NCBI GenBank assembly: GCA_016946835.1
Contig: JACVTC010000136.1
Coordinates: 1 to 32,500 of the forward strand
Direction of reading: 5' to 3'
Length of the DNA stretch: 32,500 nt
Source: Neocallimastix lanati (nom. inval.)
Taxonomy: Eukaryota > Neocallimastigomycota > Neocallimastigomycetes > Neocallimastigales > Neocallimastigaceae
The notes under the pieces were generated by a model. That model saw nothing but the letters and a program-made list of their open reading frames with translations. It ran no database searches and was not told the origin of the DNA. Both the position numbers and the translations under genes were made by a program. Positions 1-8,782 of the stretch are shown one piece after another. The stretch's first letter is position 1, and each line of letters opens with the position of its first letter.

Positions 1-935
1 TTTTATTTTATTTTATTATTATTTTTATTTATTTATTTTATTTTTATTTTATTTTTATTATTATTTTTATTTATTTATTTTATTTTTATTTTATTTTTAT
101 TATTATTTTTATTTATTTTTATTTATTTTTTTTATTTATTTATTTTTTTTTTATTTATTTATTTTTATTATTTCTATTTTTATTTTCTTTTTTTTCTTTC
201 CCCTCCCTAAAAAGGGGTTCCAAGGTAGTCAATTTATATCTTTTTGAAGATATAAAAGTAGCAAAGCCTCTGGAAGTAGTTGAAGAGATGGAAAAACAAT
301 AGATTTTTAAATCTTATTGATTATTTCCTTATTGTAATAAATAGAAATTTTATTATTTCCTAATATTCAAATTAACCAAAATAAATCTATAATATAAAAG
401 ATGCATTATAGATAAGAATTAAACAAAAAAAAGAGAAGCAGTATTACAATAAAATTGAATACTTTAACTTAATTTTGATACTAATTTAATATGTAATCTT
501 ATATATTAATTTGAATGACATAATAGAAAATAAAATACATTTATTAATATATGAAAAATCTTTTACAATTTTAAATACAGAAAATTTTATTTTATTTATT
601 TCTTTCATTTCAATTATTTCTTAATTCGAAAGACAGAAATATTGATAAAGTTATTTAAGTTGTTTATATACAGGAATTATTCCTTATTTAGAAAAATAAT
701 ACTAAAAGTAATTAGTACTATGTTATTGCTAAACTCTCATAAATTTAATTTACCTTTATAAGGAATGAACATAAATTTAAATTAAATTTTATGTATAAAC
801 TTAAATTTTCAGATCAAATAATATAGTAAAATTATTAATGTAAAGAATACATAAATTTATTAATATTTTAAAAATCACATTGACTATATTAAAAGGTTTT
901 TAATAAGAATCAATTTATTACTTCATTCTTTATCA
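1..935 (-). repeat. 3' LTR of the Ty3 element (truncated by window start)
   Basis: Bases 1-935 match 7849-8782 almost exactly, for example the segment around ggggttccaaggtagtcaat at 214 and 8061. The inner end is the TATCA at 931-935, the last base shared with the other LTR. On the minus strand this gives a 5' terminal TGATAAAG. About 117 bases of the LTR are missing to the left of the window. Confidence 0.93.
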
Positions 936-947
936 CGATGCCCCCGC
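936..947 (-). other. Candidate polypurine tract of the Ty3 element
   Basis: On the minus strand, 11 bases after the pol stop, the sequence is GCGGGGGCATCG, directly followed by the LTR start TGATAAAG. A G-run at this place fits the plus-strand primer site. It is short and interrupted by pyrimidines, so the exact primer is uncertain. Confidence 0.5.
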
Positions 948-958
948 TAAGACTCAAG

Positions 959-3900
959 CTATATTGTAGCTGAGTTATATTTTACTATATTTTTGAGGTG
1001 TACATTCCGATTTAATAATATTCCTGAATTTGGATCAGCTAACGTAACTGTATTAAACTTTTTCTTGATTACTTTTAAAGGTCCATTAAAATAAGGTTCT
1101 AGTTTAGTTCTACTAAAGTTTCTAACTAGGACTAAATCTCCCTCCTTGATTTCCTTAGCCTGATTCATACTTTGTTTTTCTTCTCGTCTAACAGCCCAAT
1201 ATTTATTTGCATTTTTCACATTTTCTGATGCTTCTATGGTCCATCTATAATGAGATATAAACTTTTCCAATAGAATTTCATCAGAAGATTTATTTATACC
1301 TTTAGTCGGTCTTGCAGCTATATCAAAAGGTTGTTGGTCTTCACGACCATAAACTAATTCAAAACTAGAATGGTTAGTAGTACTATTTTTAACAGTTCTT
1401 AAAGCCCAGAGAGCAGAGGGTAATACCTCATCCCAATCTTTATTTTTCGTCCCAAGCAATCTAAGGAGTTTACCAATTTCTTTATTACGATTTTCCGTAA
1501 GTCCATTAGATTCGGGATGATATGTTGTAACAAATTTTATATATACATCATATAGATCTAAAAATATTTTAGTCATATCTGATGTAAATTGGGCACCATT
1601 ATCGGTGGTAATTATTTGGGGAACTCCATGACGAGAAAATACGTTAATAAGGAACTTAATTACGTCTTTAGAAGTGATATTTTCAGTCGGTTCTGCTTCT
1701 ACCCACTTAGTGAAATAATCAACAGCTACTATTATATATTGATTATTACTTCTAGTTTTAACCAGTGGACCGATAATGTCCAAACCAAGATGTACAAAAG
1801 GTCCTTCCACTTTAGTAGGTAGATTTTCTGTAGGCTCTGGATAAGGTTGTGGTCGATTTAATTGACATTTTTCACACTTACTGACAACACGTTTAACATC
1901 ATTCACCATGTCGTTCCAATAATAACTCTTACGTAAACGTTGATAAGTCTTATAATAACCATCGTGTCCAATATTATGAGCCTCTAATATTAATTTTATT
2001 CTTTCATTAAGATCGGTTACTAATTTTCTATAATTGTTACCATCAATAAAGTAGTCAATACCATCAATAGTGGTGAATTTTTCATTGATAAAATCATGTA
2101 TTACTTTGGATAATAAGGCTTCATTTTCATCATTCGTAATATCATGGTTAATTATTTTCGTAGCTAAAACTACATTTTCTTTATTATTTTTCATTCGGGA
2201 TAGGGCATCAGCAAGCACATTCTTTTTACCGGTTTCATATCTAATGTCTACACCAAGCATACTAGCTGTCAAACACCATCTAGTTTGCCTTGCATTATGT
2301 GGTTCCTTATTTTTGAACAACCCTAGTAACGGTTTATGGTCCGTATATACAATAGTTGGTATTGGATTTCCATCTATATACGGTTTTAATTTAGTTATAC
2401 AATAATATAGGGCAGCACCTTCTAGGTCAGTTATACCATAATGCTTTTCTGCTCTGGTCAAACTTCTACTAATAAAGTGAATAGGGTGTTCTTTTCCAGT
2501 TTCATTATCTTTTTGTAATAACACACCTCCTATTCCATCATAAGAAGCATCGGTACGTATAATAAATTCTTTATCAAACTGAGGGAAACTTAATATGGGT
2601 GCATTTATTAGTTTTTCTTTCAGTACTTCAAACGATTTTTGGTGTTCACTAGTCCAAACATACTTCACACCTTTCCTTAATAATTTACACAAACACGCAG
2701 TAATTTGTGAATATTTATCGATGAAATTTCTATAGTATCCAACAGCTCCTAAAAATGAACGTAATTCATGGATGTCCTGAGGGGGTTTCCAATCTCTGAT
2801 AACCTCGATTTTACTATCAAGAGGTTTTAAGCCTTTAGTGGTTAATCTATGCCCCAAAACATTCACTTCTATTTTCATGAAGTGACACTTTTCAATATTA
2901 AGTTTTAATCTATTTTCTTTGAGTATGGATAAAACTTGTTGAATATGTTGGAGGTGTTCTTCAACTGTTTTAGAGTATATAAGTATATCATCGATAAAAT
3001 TATAAACACACTTTCCTATTAAAGGAAATAGGATTCTATTCATTTCTCTTTGAAAGGTTGCAGGAGCGTTGGTTAAACCAAATGGCATAACTTTAAATTG
3101 GTAGTTACCAAACTTAGTGGTGAAAGTTGTTATACCAATACTTTCTTCCTCCATTAAAATTTGGTGATATCCAGAGTATAAGTCAATGGTAGTGAAGATA
3201 GTTGCACCATTGAGACTATCAAAAATTTCATCAATGTATGGTATAGAATAAGAATCCTTTATAGTAGAATCATTAACCTTCCTATAATCTACACACATAC
3301 GCCATTTCCCATTAGGCTTTGGTACTAGAACAATAGGCGAAGACCATTCAGAATTTGAAGGCTCAATTAACTTTTTATTAATTAACTTAGTTAATTCTTC
3401 CTTTAAAATATCTGTCTTTAATTTTGTTAGCCGATAAGCTCTTTGTTTTATAGGTTTGGTACCAGCTTTTAGATTTATTTTGTGTGGTGAAAGCAATGAT
3501 GGTGTTAATTCCTCAGACGACGTAGCAACAATTTCTATATTGTCCTCTAATAGGTGTATTATATCAGTTCTATATTTTTCATTTAGAGTATTCATAAATA
3601 TTGTATTATGTATATATTCCATAGGTGGTAATCCTTCTAATTTCTTTAATTCCCCACCAGCATATTTTTCCTTACTATTATCCTCAAGTAATTTGTTAAC
3701 ACTACAAATATATTTTTCGTCAATTGCAGAATTATTTATTGGTGTAATAGAACTGATAGTACCATCCATGTTATATTTACATAAGCAATTATTTAAGGGA
3801 TTAATAAATAATGTATTATCAACTATAGTTTTTAAATTAATTAGCATGTCATAAAATGGTTCCTCTTTTTCTACAATTCGGAAATCAATTAACAATGAAA

Positions 3901-5161
3901 GCTCATTAATTTTCACAGGTATCCTAACGACTATTCCTTCAGAGTATTCATCGTCTCTAGTGGCAAGCATTATTCTACCACAACTATGACCAACAGCGGT
4001 ATATTGGTATGGTAGAGAATTATAATATTTTTGTGACATAATATTTAAATTACTACACGTATCAATAAGTAATTTTCCAGATACACCATCAACAGAGGCA
4101 TCTACCATTGCAATATCCTCCTCTGTTATTTCTGTACTTTTACTTTTATAGTTATGATCAACATTATTAACTAATGTTGTAGTAGCAACTACATTATTAA
4201 TAGCGCCAACAACATTAGTGGTGGCTTTTACTAGTTTTAAACCTTGGGAAACTTGACTTCTTATTTTAGGCGCAGCATTCCAAAGCTGTCCAAAGGTAAT
4301 ATTACACTTGGTATTGCTTAAATCATCCCATACATCATATTCCTTATAATTAGAAAGCATTTTAATAATTCGATTTACCCGAGGTATTTTCATACTATTA
4401 TTATTATCATTATTATTATTATTATTAATACCATCTGTATTAATTAATTTATTCAATATATTTTTATTATTCGTTACATGATTATTATCGATAATAGTTT
4501 CATTATTATTAATATTAATAGTATTATTATTATTAATATCATTTACGACTGGGGTTTTTCTAATAGTTCCGTTGTTTCTATTATTAGGATTACTAGTATT
4601 ATTATTATTATTTTTGTCTTTTTTTCTTTCTCTAGTTTGGTTAATTTCCCTTGGAGCTTCTACATTATCAACTTTTGAAGTTATTTCCTCTTTATTAGTA
4701 ATTAAGTTTACATTAGACTGACTGGATGATGCAGTTTCGAATTCTTTAGAATTAGTACTAGATTTCAAAAATCTTTCTTTATCACGTATTGCTTTTTCAA
4801 TTTTCTTTTCTTTATTGATATTTGGTTGCATAATTATTGATGTTTGCAACTGTTTCTTATGAGGTATCACCTCTTCAGTTTCCAATTCTCTTTCTTTTCT
4901 TTTTCTTAATGCAGGAGTGTTTATAGGTCGTGGATTATCACGTAGGCTTTTATGAATTTTCCTTCCTTTTCCATTATCTAACTCAACATCACTTTCATCA
5001 AGTTTTCTTTTTGCCGCACCGACAAAATATTCTCCTACCTGATCATGACTTTTGATAGTATAATCTACTCTGTAGTCTTTACTTTCTGCATCAGAAGAAT
5101 TGGAAGTATATTTTAATGAAGCTATTTTTTTGATGGGAGTGCTTCCTCTCCCTTCTACTGG
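959..5161 (-). CDS. pol: Ty3/gypsy Pol polyprotein (PR-RT-RH-INT), expressed by -1 frameshift from gag
   Basis: The frame is open from the frameshift site (first shifted codon CCA at 5161-5159) to TAG at 961-959, 1400 codons. There is no ATG near its start; the first Met-like start codon is TTG at 4885, so it is read as a Gag-Pol fusion of about 1718 residues. Numbered from CCA: an N-terminal linker rich in Asn (about 180-260); aspartic protease with LIDTCSN at 365-371, where the usual DTG/DSG is DTC; reverse transcriptase with Asp660 and FIDD (Asp724, Asp725); RNase H with Asp871; integrase zinc finger His1062, His1066, Cys1096, Cys1099; catalytic triad Asp1128, Asp1187, Glu1223 with exactly 35 residues between the last two; and a GPY/F-like module (FNGPLKV, about 1358-1364). 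No chromodomain is seen at the C-terminus. The enzymes copy the element RNA into DNA and insert it. Confidence 0.95.
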   Translation of the reverse strand, partial: PVEGRGSTPIKKIASLKYTSNSSDAESKDYRVDYTIKSHDQVGEYFVGAAKRKLDESDVELDNGKGRKIHKSLRDNPRPINTPALRKRKERELETEEVIPHKKQLQTSIIMQPNINKEKKIEKAIRDKERFLKSSTNSKEFETASSSQSNVNLITNKEEITSKVDNVEAPREINQTRERKKDKNNNNNTSNPNNRNNGTIRKTPVVNDINNNNTININNNETIIDNNHVTNNKNILNKLINTDGINNNNNNDNNNSMKIPRVNRIIKMLSNYKEYDVWDDLSNTKCNITFGQLWNAAPKIRSQVSQGLKLVKATTNVVGAINNVVATTTLVNNVDHNYKSKSTEITEEDIAMVDASVDGVSGKLLIDTCSNLNIMSQKYYNSLPYQYTAVGHSCGRIMLATRDDEYSEGIVVRIPVKINELSLLIDFRIVEKEEPFYDMLINLKTIVDNTLFINPLNNCLCKYNMDGTISSITPINNSAIDEKYICSVNKLLEDNSKEKYAGGELKKLEGLPPMEYIHNTIFMNTLNEKYRTDIIHLLEDNIEIVATSSEELTPSLLSPHKINLKAGTKPIKQRAYRLTKLKTDILKEELTKLINKKLIEPSNSEWSSPIVLVPKPNGKWRMCVDYRKVNDSTIKDSYSIPYIDEIFDSLNGATIFTTIDLYSGYHQILMEEESIGITTFTTKFGNYQFKVMPFGLTNAPATFQREMNRILFPLIGKCVYNFIDDILIYSKTVEEHLQHIQQVLSILKENRLKLNIEKCHFMKIEVNVLGHRLTTKGLKPLDSKIEVIRDWKPPQDIHELRSFLGAVGYYRNFIDKYSQITACLCKLLRKGVKYVWTSEHQKSFEVLKEKLINAPILSFPQFDKEFIIRTDASYDGIGGVLLQKDNETGKEHPIHFISRSLTRAEKHYGITDLEGAALYYCITKLKPYIDGNPIPTIVYTDHKPLLGLFKNKEPHNARQTRWCLTASMLGVDIRYETGKKNVLADALSRMKNNKENVVLATKIINHDITNDENEALLSKVIHDFINEKFTTIDGIDYFIDGNNYRKLVTDLNERIKLILEAHNIGHDGYYKTYQRLRKSYYWNDMVNDVKRVVSKCEKCQLNRPQPYPEPTENLPTKVEGPFVHLGLDIIGPLVKTRSNNQYIIVAVDYFTKWVEAEPTENITSKDVIKFLINVFSRHGVPQIITTDNGAQFTSDMTKIFLDLYDVYIKFVTTYHPESNGLTENRNKEIGKLLRLLGTKNKDWDEVLPSALWALRTVKNSTTNHSSFELVYGREDQQPFDIAARPTKGINKSSDEILLEKFISHYRWTIEASENVKNANKYWAVRREEKQSMNQAKEIKEGDLVLVRNFSRTKLEPYFNGPLKVIKKKFNTVTLADPNSGILLNRNVHLKNIVKYNSATI

Positions 5162-5167
5162 TTTAAA
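5118..5167 (-). promoter_or_regulatory. -1 programmed ribosomal frameshift signal: slippery heptamer plus H-type pseudoknot
   Basis: On the minus strand the heptamer TTTAAAC (5167-5161) lies in the gag frame as T TTA AAC, the X XXY YYZ pattern, two codons before the gag TAG. An 8-base spacer (5160-5153) follows. Stem 1 is GGGAG (5152-5148) with CTCCC (5139-5135). The loop holds GAAGC (5145-5141), which pairs with GCTTC (5122-5118) as stem 2. Loop 1 is 2 bases, and loop 3 is 12 bases and A-rich. A -1 shift here leads straight into the open pol frame, which is blocked by TAA at 5194-5192, so the shift must occur within 37 bases; this heptamer is inside that stretch. The pseudoknot is predicted by eye only. 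Confidence 0.85.
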
Positions 5168-6114
5168 GGTCCTTTGGAAAAAATCTGTTTCTTATTTTCT
5201 TCTATAATGGCTTGTAGTTTGGGACAATGTTGTTGATAATGTCCAGGTTCCTTACAGAAGAAACAGGTTTTGACGGTAGAGTTTCTTGGTCCACGTGTAA
5301 GGTTCTCCCTTTCACTTTCATCAGAAACTTTCCTATTGTCCCTGTTTTCATAAGTATTTCTTGGTGGTGAACTACGACTCTTATTATAATTATTATTATT
5401 ATTGTTGGAAACATTTCTATTAGGACTTGGTACACGATGTAACCTCACAGCAAGTCTATCCACTTTTTCTGCAATTTCATAAGCCTTTGAAAGTGGTATA
5501 TCATCAATTAAAGTTACTCTTTTCCAGGCCTCAATATTATTCTCAAGTGCATCAGCATAGTCCAAGATACTGATTTGTTTTTTGTGAGTTTTATCTAATT
5601 TTAAATATAATGTCCGATATCTTTTATTAAAATCCCTTACTTTTTCATTTCTACCAATTTTAAGAGCACGCAATTCCCTTAATAAGGTATTCTGATCTTC
5701 CTTTGCCCCATAGAATACTTCAAGAGCGTTGACGATCTCGACAAAAGAAGGATAACGGTTAGTTCTAACACTATCATTACTAGAACTACTTGAACTAGTA
5801 GAGCTACTGGTGCTAGATCCTGACATCTCACCAGTATCAGTGGAACCATTCAATTCTACATCTTCTTCTGCTGTAGTAGCAGGTAGTTCTAATTCTTGGA
5901 TAATTTGTCTTGGTTCACCAGTAGACGTTAATAGGCAAGCAACAAAAATAGTTTTTGGATCAGTGATATTTTGTAATTGGATCCATAACTCAATTTCAGA
6001 AGCCCAAGATTTTATATCCAAATGGTCCTTGTTTAATTTATCAACATATTTTAGTTCCTTTTTAAGATCTTTAAATGAAGGAACATTAGTAGTATCATTA
6101 GTAACTGAAGCCAT
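5155..6114 (-). CDS. gag: Ty3/gypsy Gag (capsid/nucleocapsid) protein, 319 aa
   Basis: Structural protein of the retrotransposon particle, which packages the element RNA. The frame is open to 6159, but that upstream codon is TTG; the first ATG is at 6114-6112, in a good context (ATATGGCT), so I place the start there (MASVTNDTT...). The middle (residues about 120-235) has the helical retrotransposon-gag character (YPSFVEIVNALEVF, REL...RDFNKRYRTLYLKL). A Ser-rich segment lies at 98-115 and an Asn/Arg-rich basic stretch at 232-265. A CCHC zinc knuckle follows: Cys284, Cys287, His292, Cys297 (CFFCKEPGHYQQHC). The stop TAG at 5157-5155 sits in the spacer of the frameshift signal, so most ribosomes should end here and make Gag in excess. 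Confidence 0.93.
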   Translation of the reverse strand: MASVTNDTTNVPSFKDLKKELKYVDKLNKDHLDIKSWASEIELWIQLQNITDPKTIFVACLLTSTGEPRQIIQELELPATTAEEDVELNGSTDTGEMSGSSTSSSTSSSSSSNDSVRTNRYPSFVEIVNALEVFYGAKEDQNTLLRELRALKIGRNEKVRDFNKRYRTLYLKLDKTHKKQISILDYADALENNIEAWKRVTLIDDIPLSKAYEIAEKVDRLAVRLHRVPSPNRNVSNNNNNNYNKSRSSPPRNTYENRDNRKVSDESERENLTRGPRNSTVKTCFFCKEPGHYQQHCPKLQAIIEENKKQIFSKGPLNQ

Positions 6115-6172
6115 ATTTCTTGAGTAGAAATTATACAGTAATATAGGTAAAATATTCAAAATAAAAATAATA

Positions 6173-6238
<66 letters not shown>

Positions 6239-6289
6239 TTGTGTGTGTGAGTATGTTATAGATATATATAATATAGTATTAGAATTTAT

Positions 6290-6352
6290 AAGTTTACAAA
6301 CACTTCAGAGATTAGAAAAAAAAATAGGTAAGTTTACAAACACTTCAGAGAT
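6290..6352 (-). repeat. 23-base direct repeat, period 40, in the Ty3 leader
   Basis: The sequence aagtttacaaacacttcag plus agat occurs at 6290-6312 and again, identical, at 6330-6352. The spacer is A-rich. Function is unknown; it lies about 180 bases upstream of the gag ATG in the element RNA. Confidence 0.85.
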
Positions 6353-6364
6353 AAAAAAAAAATA

Positions 6365-6415
<51 letters not shown>

Positions 6416-6511
6416 TTTTTTTTTTTTTTGTTTTGTTTTATTTTGATATCCAAGATTAAAATATTTTATAATTATTGTTTATTAAATTATATCTTTATAG
6501 TTATTTATATG

Positions 6512-6720
6512 AGGTTCGAAATACACTTCGACCACCTACAAGAAATATATTTTTAGGTTCGAATAACACTCGACCACCTAAGGAAATTTTATATTATTGG
6601 TTCGAATACCTTTCGATCACCAATAGAAGATATAATTATATTAAGGTTATAAGCTCGAATGACACTTCGACCACTTATAATGATAATTATTTGGTTCAAG
6701 ATACACCTCGACAACCAAAT
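6512..6720 (-). ncRNA. Array of five covarying hairpins in the Ty3 leader RNA
   Basis: Five units lie at 6512-6537, 6553-6581, 6595-6625, 6647-6680 and 6689-6720. Plus-strand outer stems are AGGT/ACCT, TTAGGT/ACCTAA, TATTGGT/ACCAATA, TTATAAG/CTTATAA and ATTTGGTT/AACCAAAT: different sequences, each perfectly paired. In the RNA sense (minus) the inside is shared: a G-rich 5' bulge (GG, GG, GA, TGG, G), then TCGA(A), a loop near GTGTAT, and (T)TCGA, giving an inner stem of 4-5 pairs. In the 6689-6720 unit the inner stem is TCGAG/CTTGA, paired only if a G-U wobble is allowed, which works in the minus-sense RNA and not on the other strand. Compensatory change of this kind indicates selected RNA structure. 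A packaging, dimerisation or translation role is a guess. Confidence 0.8.
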
Positions 6721-6801
6721 CAAACAGGTAGTAAAAAAAAATATAGTAGTCCTTCTTCTTTGGCTCAATTTCACTTAACCACAGAGTAAGAACAGTAAAC
6801 A

Positions 6802-6833
<32 letters not shown>

Positions 6834-6994
6834 GGAATTCAGTACACTAGAATTTCTTATATGTAGCACGGAATAAATTAATTGCTAAATTAAAAAAAAT
6901 TAATATGGAAAATTTATAAATATTTCTTATATATATATTATTAGCTTTATATTATTTTCGGATCCGCAGATTCTTTACAGGGCCGTTCGACCTC

Positions 6995-7018
6995 CACTAT
7001 TGAACCGTCAGAATAGTG
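6995..7018 (-). other. Hairpin in the Ty3 leader, 7-bp perfect stem
   Basis: CACTATT (6995-7001) and AATAGTG (7012-7018) are exact reverse complements around a 10-base loop gaaccgtcag. It lies in one of the mixed-composition islands of the leader. There is no second copy to test for covariation. Confidence 0.5.
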
Positions 7019-7706
7019 AATATAACAGAGTAGTGTGTGCCTGTACGAACACGGGACCTTACCACTTTTTCTATTCTGTTATCACTTGTATCACTAAACC
7101 TTATTCAATAATGCTCTACTACCTCCCTATGTGTAAAGCAATCCTTCTCCTATTCTCTAATATAAACGTCTAATTTTTATATCTATATATATCAACAGTC
7201 TTGGTATCAATATATAGATACTATATATATGTATATATTTATAAATTTGAATTTATAATTTCAATTATAATATAATTTAGTCGATAATATAAATACGAAT
7301 TACTATATACACTTAATTGTAACAAAGCCTTAAGCTAAGGAGTTTTTCATCCAACAGCCGCCGATTACAATAAGTTATAAATTGTATAAAAGTATTCTTA
7401 TATTAATGAATAAATGTATAATATAATTAAATTATTATTCTTACTAATTAGTACTTGACAGGAATAAATATTTCAAAGTTTTATATCACACTGTTTCTCT
7501 TGCACAAACAGAAATATAACAACTTTGTTGAATGAAATTATTTATCCAACTAATATAGTAAGGACGTAGGTGCTACTTTAAATTATTAATATTTATTTAT
7601 GTATATATTATATTTCTATATTATTGTAAAAAAAAATTTTTTTTTTTTTTATTTAATTAAATAAAATTATTGTGTATGTTTTAATATTAGTTTTTAATTT
7701 TGAAAT

Positions 7707-7723
7707 CCCCGATATCTCCACCA
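7707..7723 (-). other. Primer binding site of the Ty3 element
   Basis: On the minus strand the sequence is TGGTGGAGATATCGGGG. Its complement, ccccgatatctccacca, has the shape of a tRNA 3' end: T-stem CCCGA, acceptor strand TATCTCC, discriminator A and CCA. It begins 7 bases inside the LTR edge. The implied primer tRNA starts GGAGATA. It is not the tRNA-Gly encoded at 9654, and I cannot name it from the sequence. Confidence 0.75.
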
Positions 7724-7730
7724 AACTTTA

Positions 7731-8782
7731 TGTTATGGTTCGAGGAATTCAAAAAAAAAAAATTATATAATATTAAAACACAAAAAAAAAATTTTATTCT
7801 TTCACAATAATTTTTATTTATTTATTATATTTTTATTTTAATTTTTATTTTATTTTTATTATTATTTTTATTTATTTATTTTATTTTTATTTTATTTTTA
7901 TTATTATTTTTATTTATTTATTTTATTTTTATTTTATTTTTATTATTATTTTTATTTATTTTTATTTATTTTTTTTTATTTATTTATTTTTTTTTTATTT
8001 ATTTATTTTTATTATTTCTATTTTTATTTTCTTTTTTTTTTCTTTCCCCTCCCCTAAAAAGGGGTTCCAAGGTAGTCAATTTATATCTTTTTGAAGATAT
8101 AAAAGTAGCAAAGCCTCTGGAAGTAGTTGAAGAGATGGAAAAACAATAGATTTTTAAATCTTATTGATTATTTCCTTATTGTAATAAATAGAAATTTTAT
8201 TATTTCCTAATATTCAAATTAACCAAAATAAATCTATAATATAAAAGATGCATTATAGATAAGAATTAAACAAAAAAAAGAGAAGCAGTATTACAATAAA
8301 ATTGAATACTTTAACTTAATTTTGATACTAATTTAATATGTAATCTTATATATTAATTTGAATGACATAATAGAAAATAAAATACATTTATTAATATATG
8401 AAAAATCTTTTACAATTTTAAATACAGAAAATTTTATTTTATTTATTTCTTTCATTTCAATTATTTCTTAATTCGAAAGACAGAAATATTGATAAAGTTA
8501 TTTAAGTTGTTTATATACAGGAATTATTCCTTATTTAGAAAAATAATACTAAAAGTAATTAGTACTATGTTATTGCTAAACTCTCATAAATTTAATTTAC
8601 CTTTATAAGGAATGAACATAAATTTAAATTAAATTTTATGTATAAACTTAAATTTTCAGATCAAATAATATAGTAAAATTATTAATGTAAAGAATACATA
8701 AATTTATTAATATTTTAAAAATCACATTGACTATATTAAAAGGTTTTTAATAAGAATCAATTTATTACTTCATTCTTTATCA
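7731..8782 (-). repeat. 5' LTR of the Ty3 element, about 1052 bp
   Basis: The repeat runs from TGTTATGG (plus strand) to TTTATCA, so its ends are TG...CA. The outer end at 8782 is fixed by the loss of match with the other LTR. The inner end at 7731 is inferred from the TG and the nearby primer site, because the partner copy is cut off by the window start. On the plus strand it opens with A-runs and a T/A minisatellite, followed by a conserved block of mixed sequence (8048-8150) and then A/T-rich DNA. It should carry the promoter and polyadenylation signals; I cannot place them. Confidence 0.85.
7850..7970. repeat. 42-bp minisatellite inside the LTR
   Basis: The block attatttttatttatttatt... 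recurs at 7861, 7903 and 7945, a period of 42 bases and about three copies. The same array is present in the other LTR at the very start of the window (about 1-130). Confidence 0.8.

Larger units (their letters stand above)
6115..7706 (-). other. Long untranslated leader of the Ty3 element
   Basis: About 1.6 kb separates the primer site from the gag ATG, long for this family. No convincing reading frame is seen in it. It contains long T-runs on the plus strand (A-runs in the RNA) at 6177-6236, 6371-6413 and 6807-6833, a 23-base direct repeat, five related hairpins, and islands of more mixed composition (6500-6790, 6950-7120, 7320-7370, 7690-7750). The islands are probably the functional parts. 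Confidence 0.7.
1..8782 (-). mobile_element. Ty3/gypsy (Metaviridae) LTR retrotransposon, nearly complete, young
   Basis: The element is read on the minus strand. It has two LTRs in the same orientation, a primer site next to the inner edge of the upstream LTR, gag, pol in a -1 frame, and a purine-rich stretch before the downstream LTR. The domain order protease, reverse transcriptase, RNase H, integrase is that of Ty3/gypsy elements, not copia. Both reading frames are free of internal stops, and the LTRs differ over their shared 930 bases only by single-base length changes in a C-run and a T-run that I could see. This indicates very recent insertion. The window starts inside the 3' LTR, so its outer end and the target-site duplication on that side cannot be seen. 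Confidence 0.95.

Noticed and set aside
2070-3854. Plus-strand frames inside pol
   Set aside because: Shadows of a well-supported protein on the other strand with no motifs of their own.
4883-4885. Independent start of Pol at 4885
   Set aside because: It is a TTG, and the frame stays open upstream to the gag overlap, so a frameshift fusion explains it better than a separate start.
6115-6159. Fifteen extra N-terminal residues of Gag (MNILPILLYNFYSRN)
   Set aside because: The codon at 6159-6157 is TTG; the first ATG is 6114-6112 in a better context, so the extension is not annotated.
6512-6720. tRNA genes or B boxes suggested by ggttcgaa words
   Set aside because: No cloverleaf, A box or acceptor stem accompanies them; the words belong to the hairpin cores.
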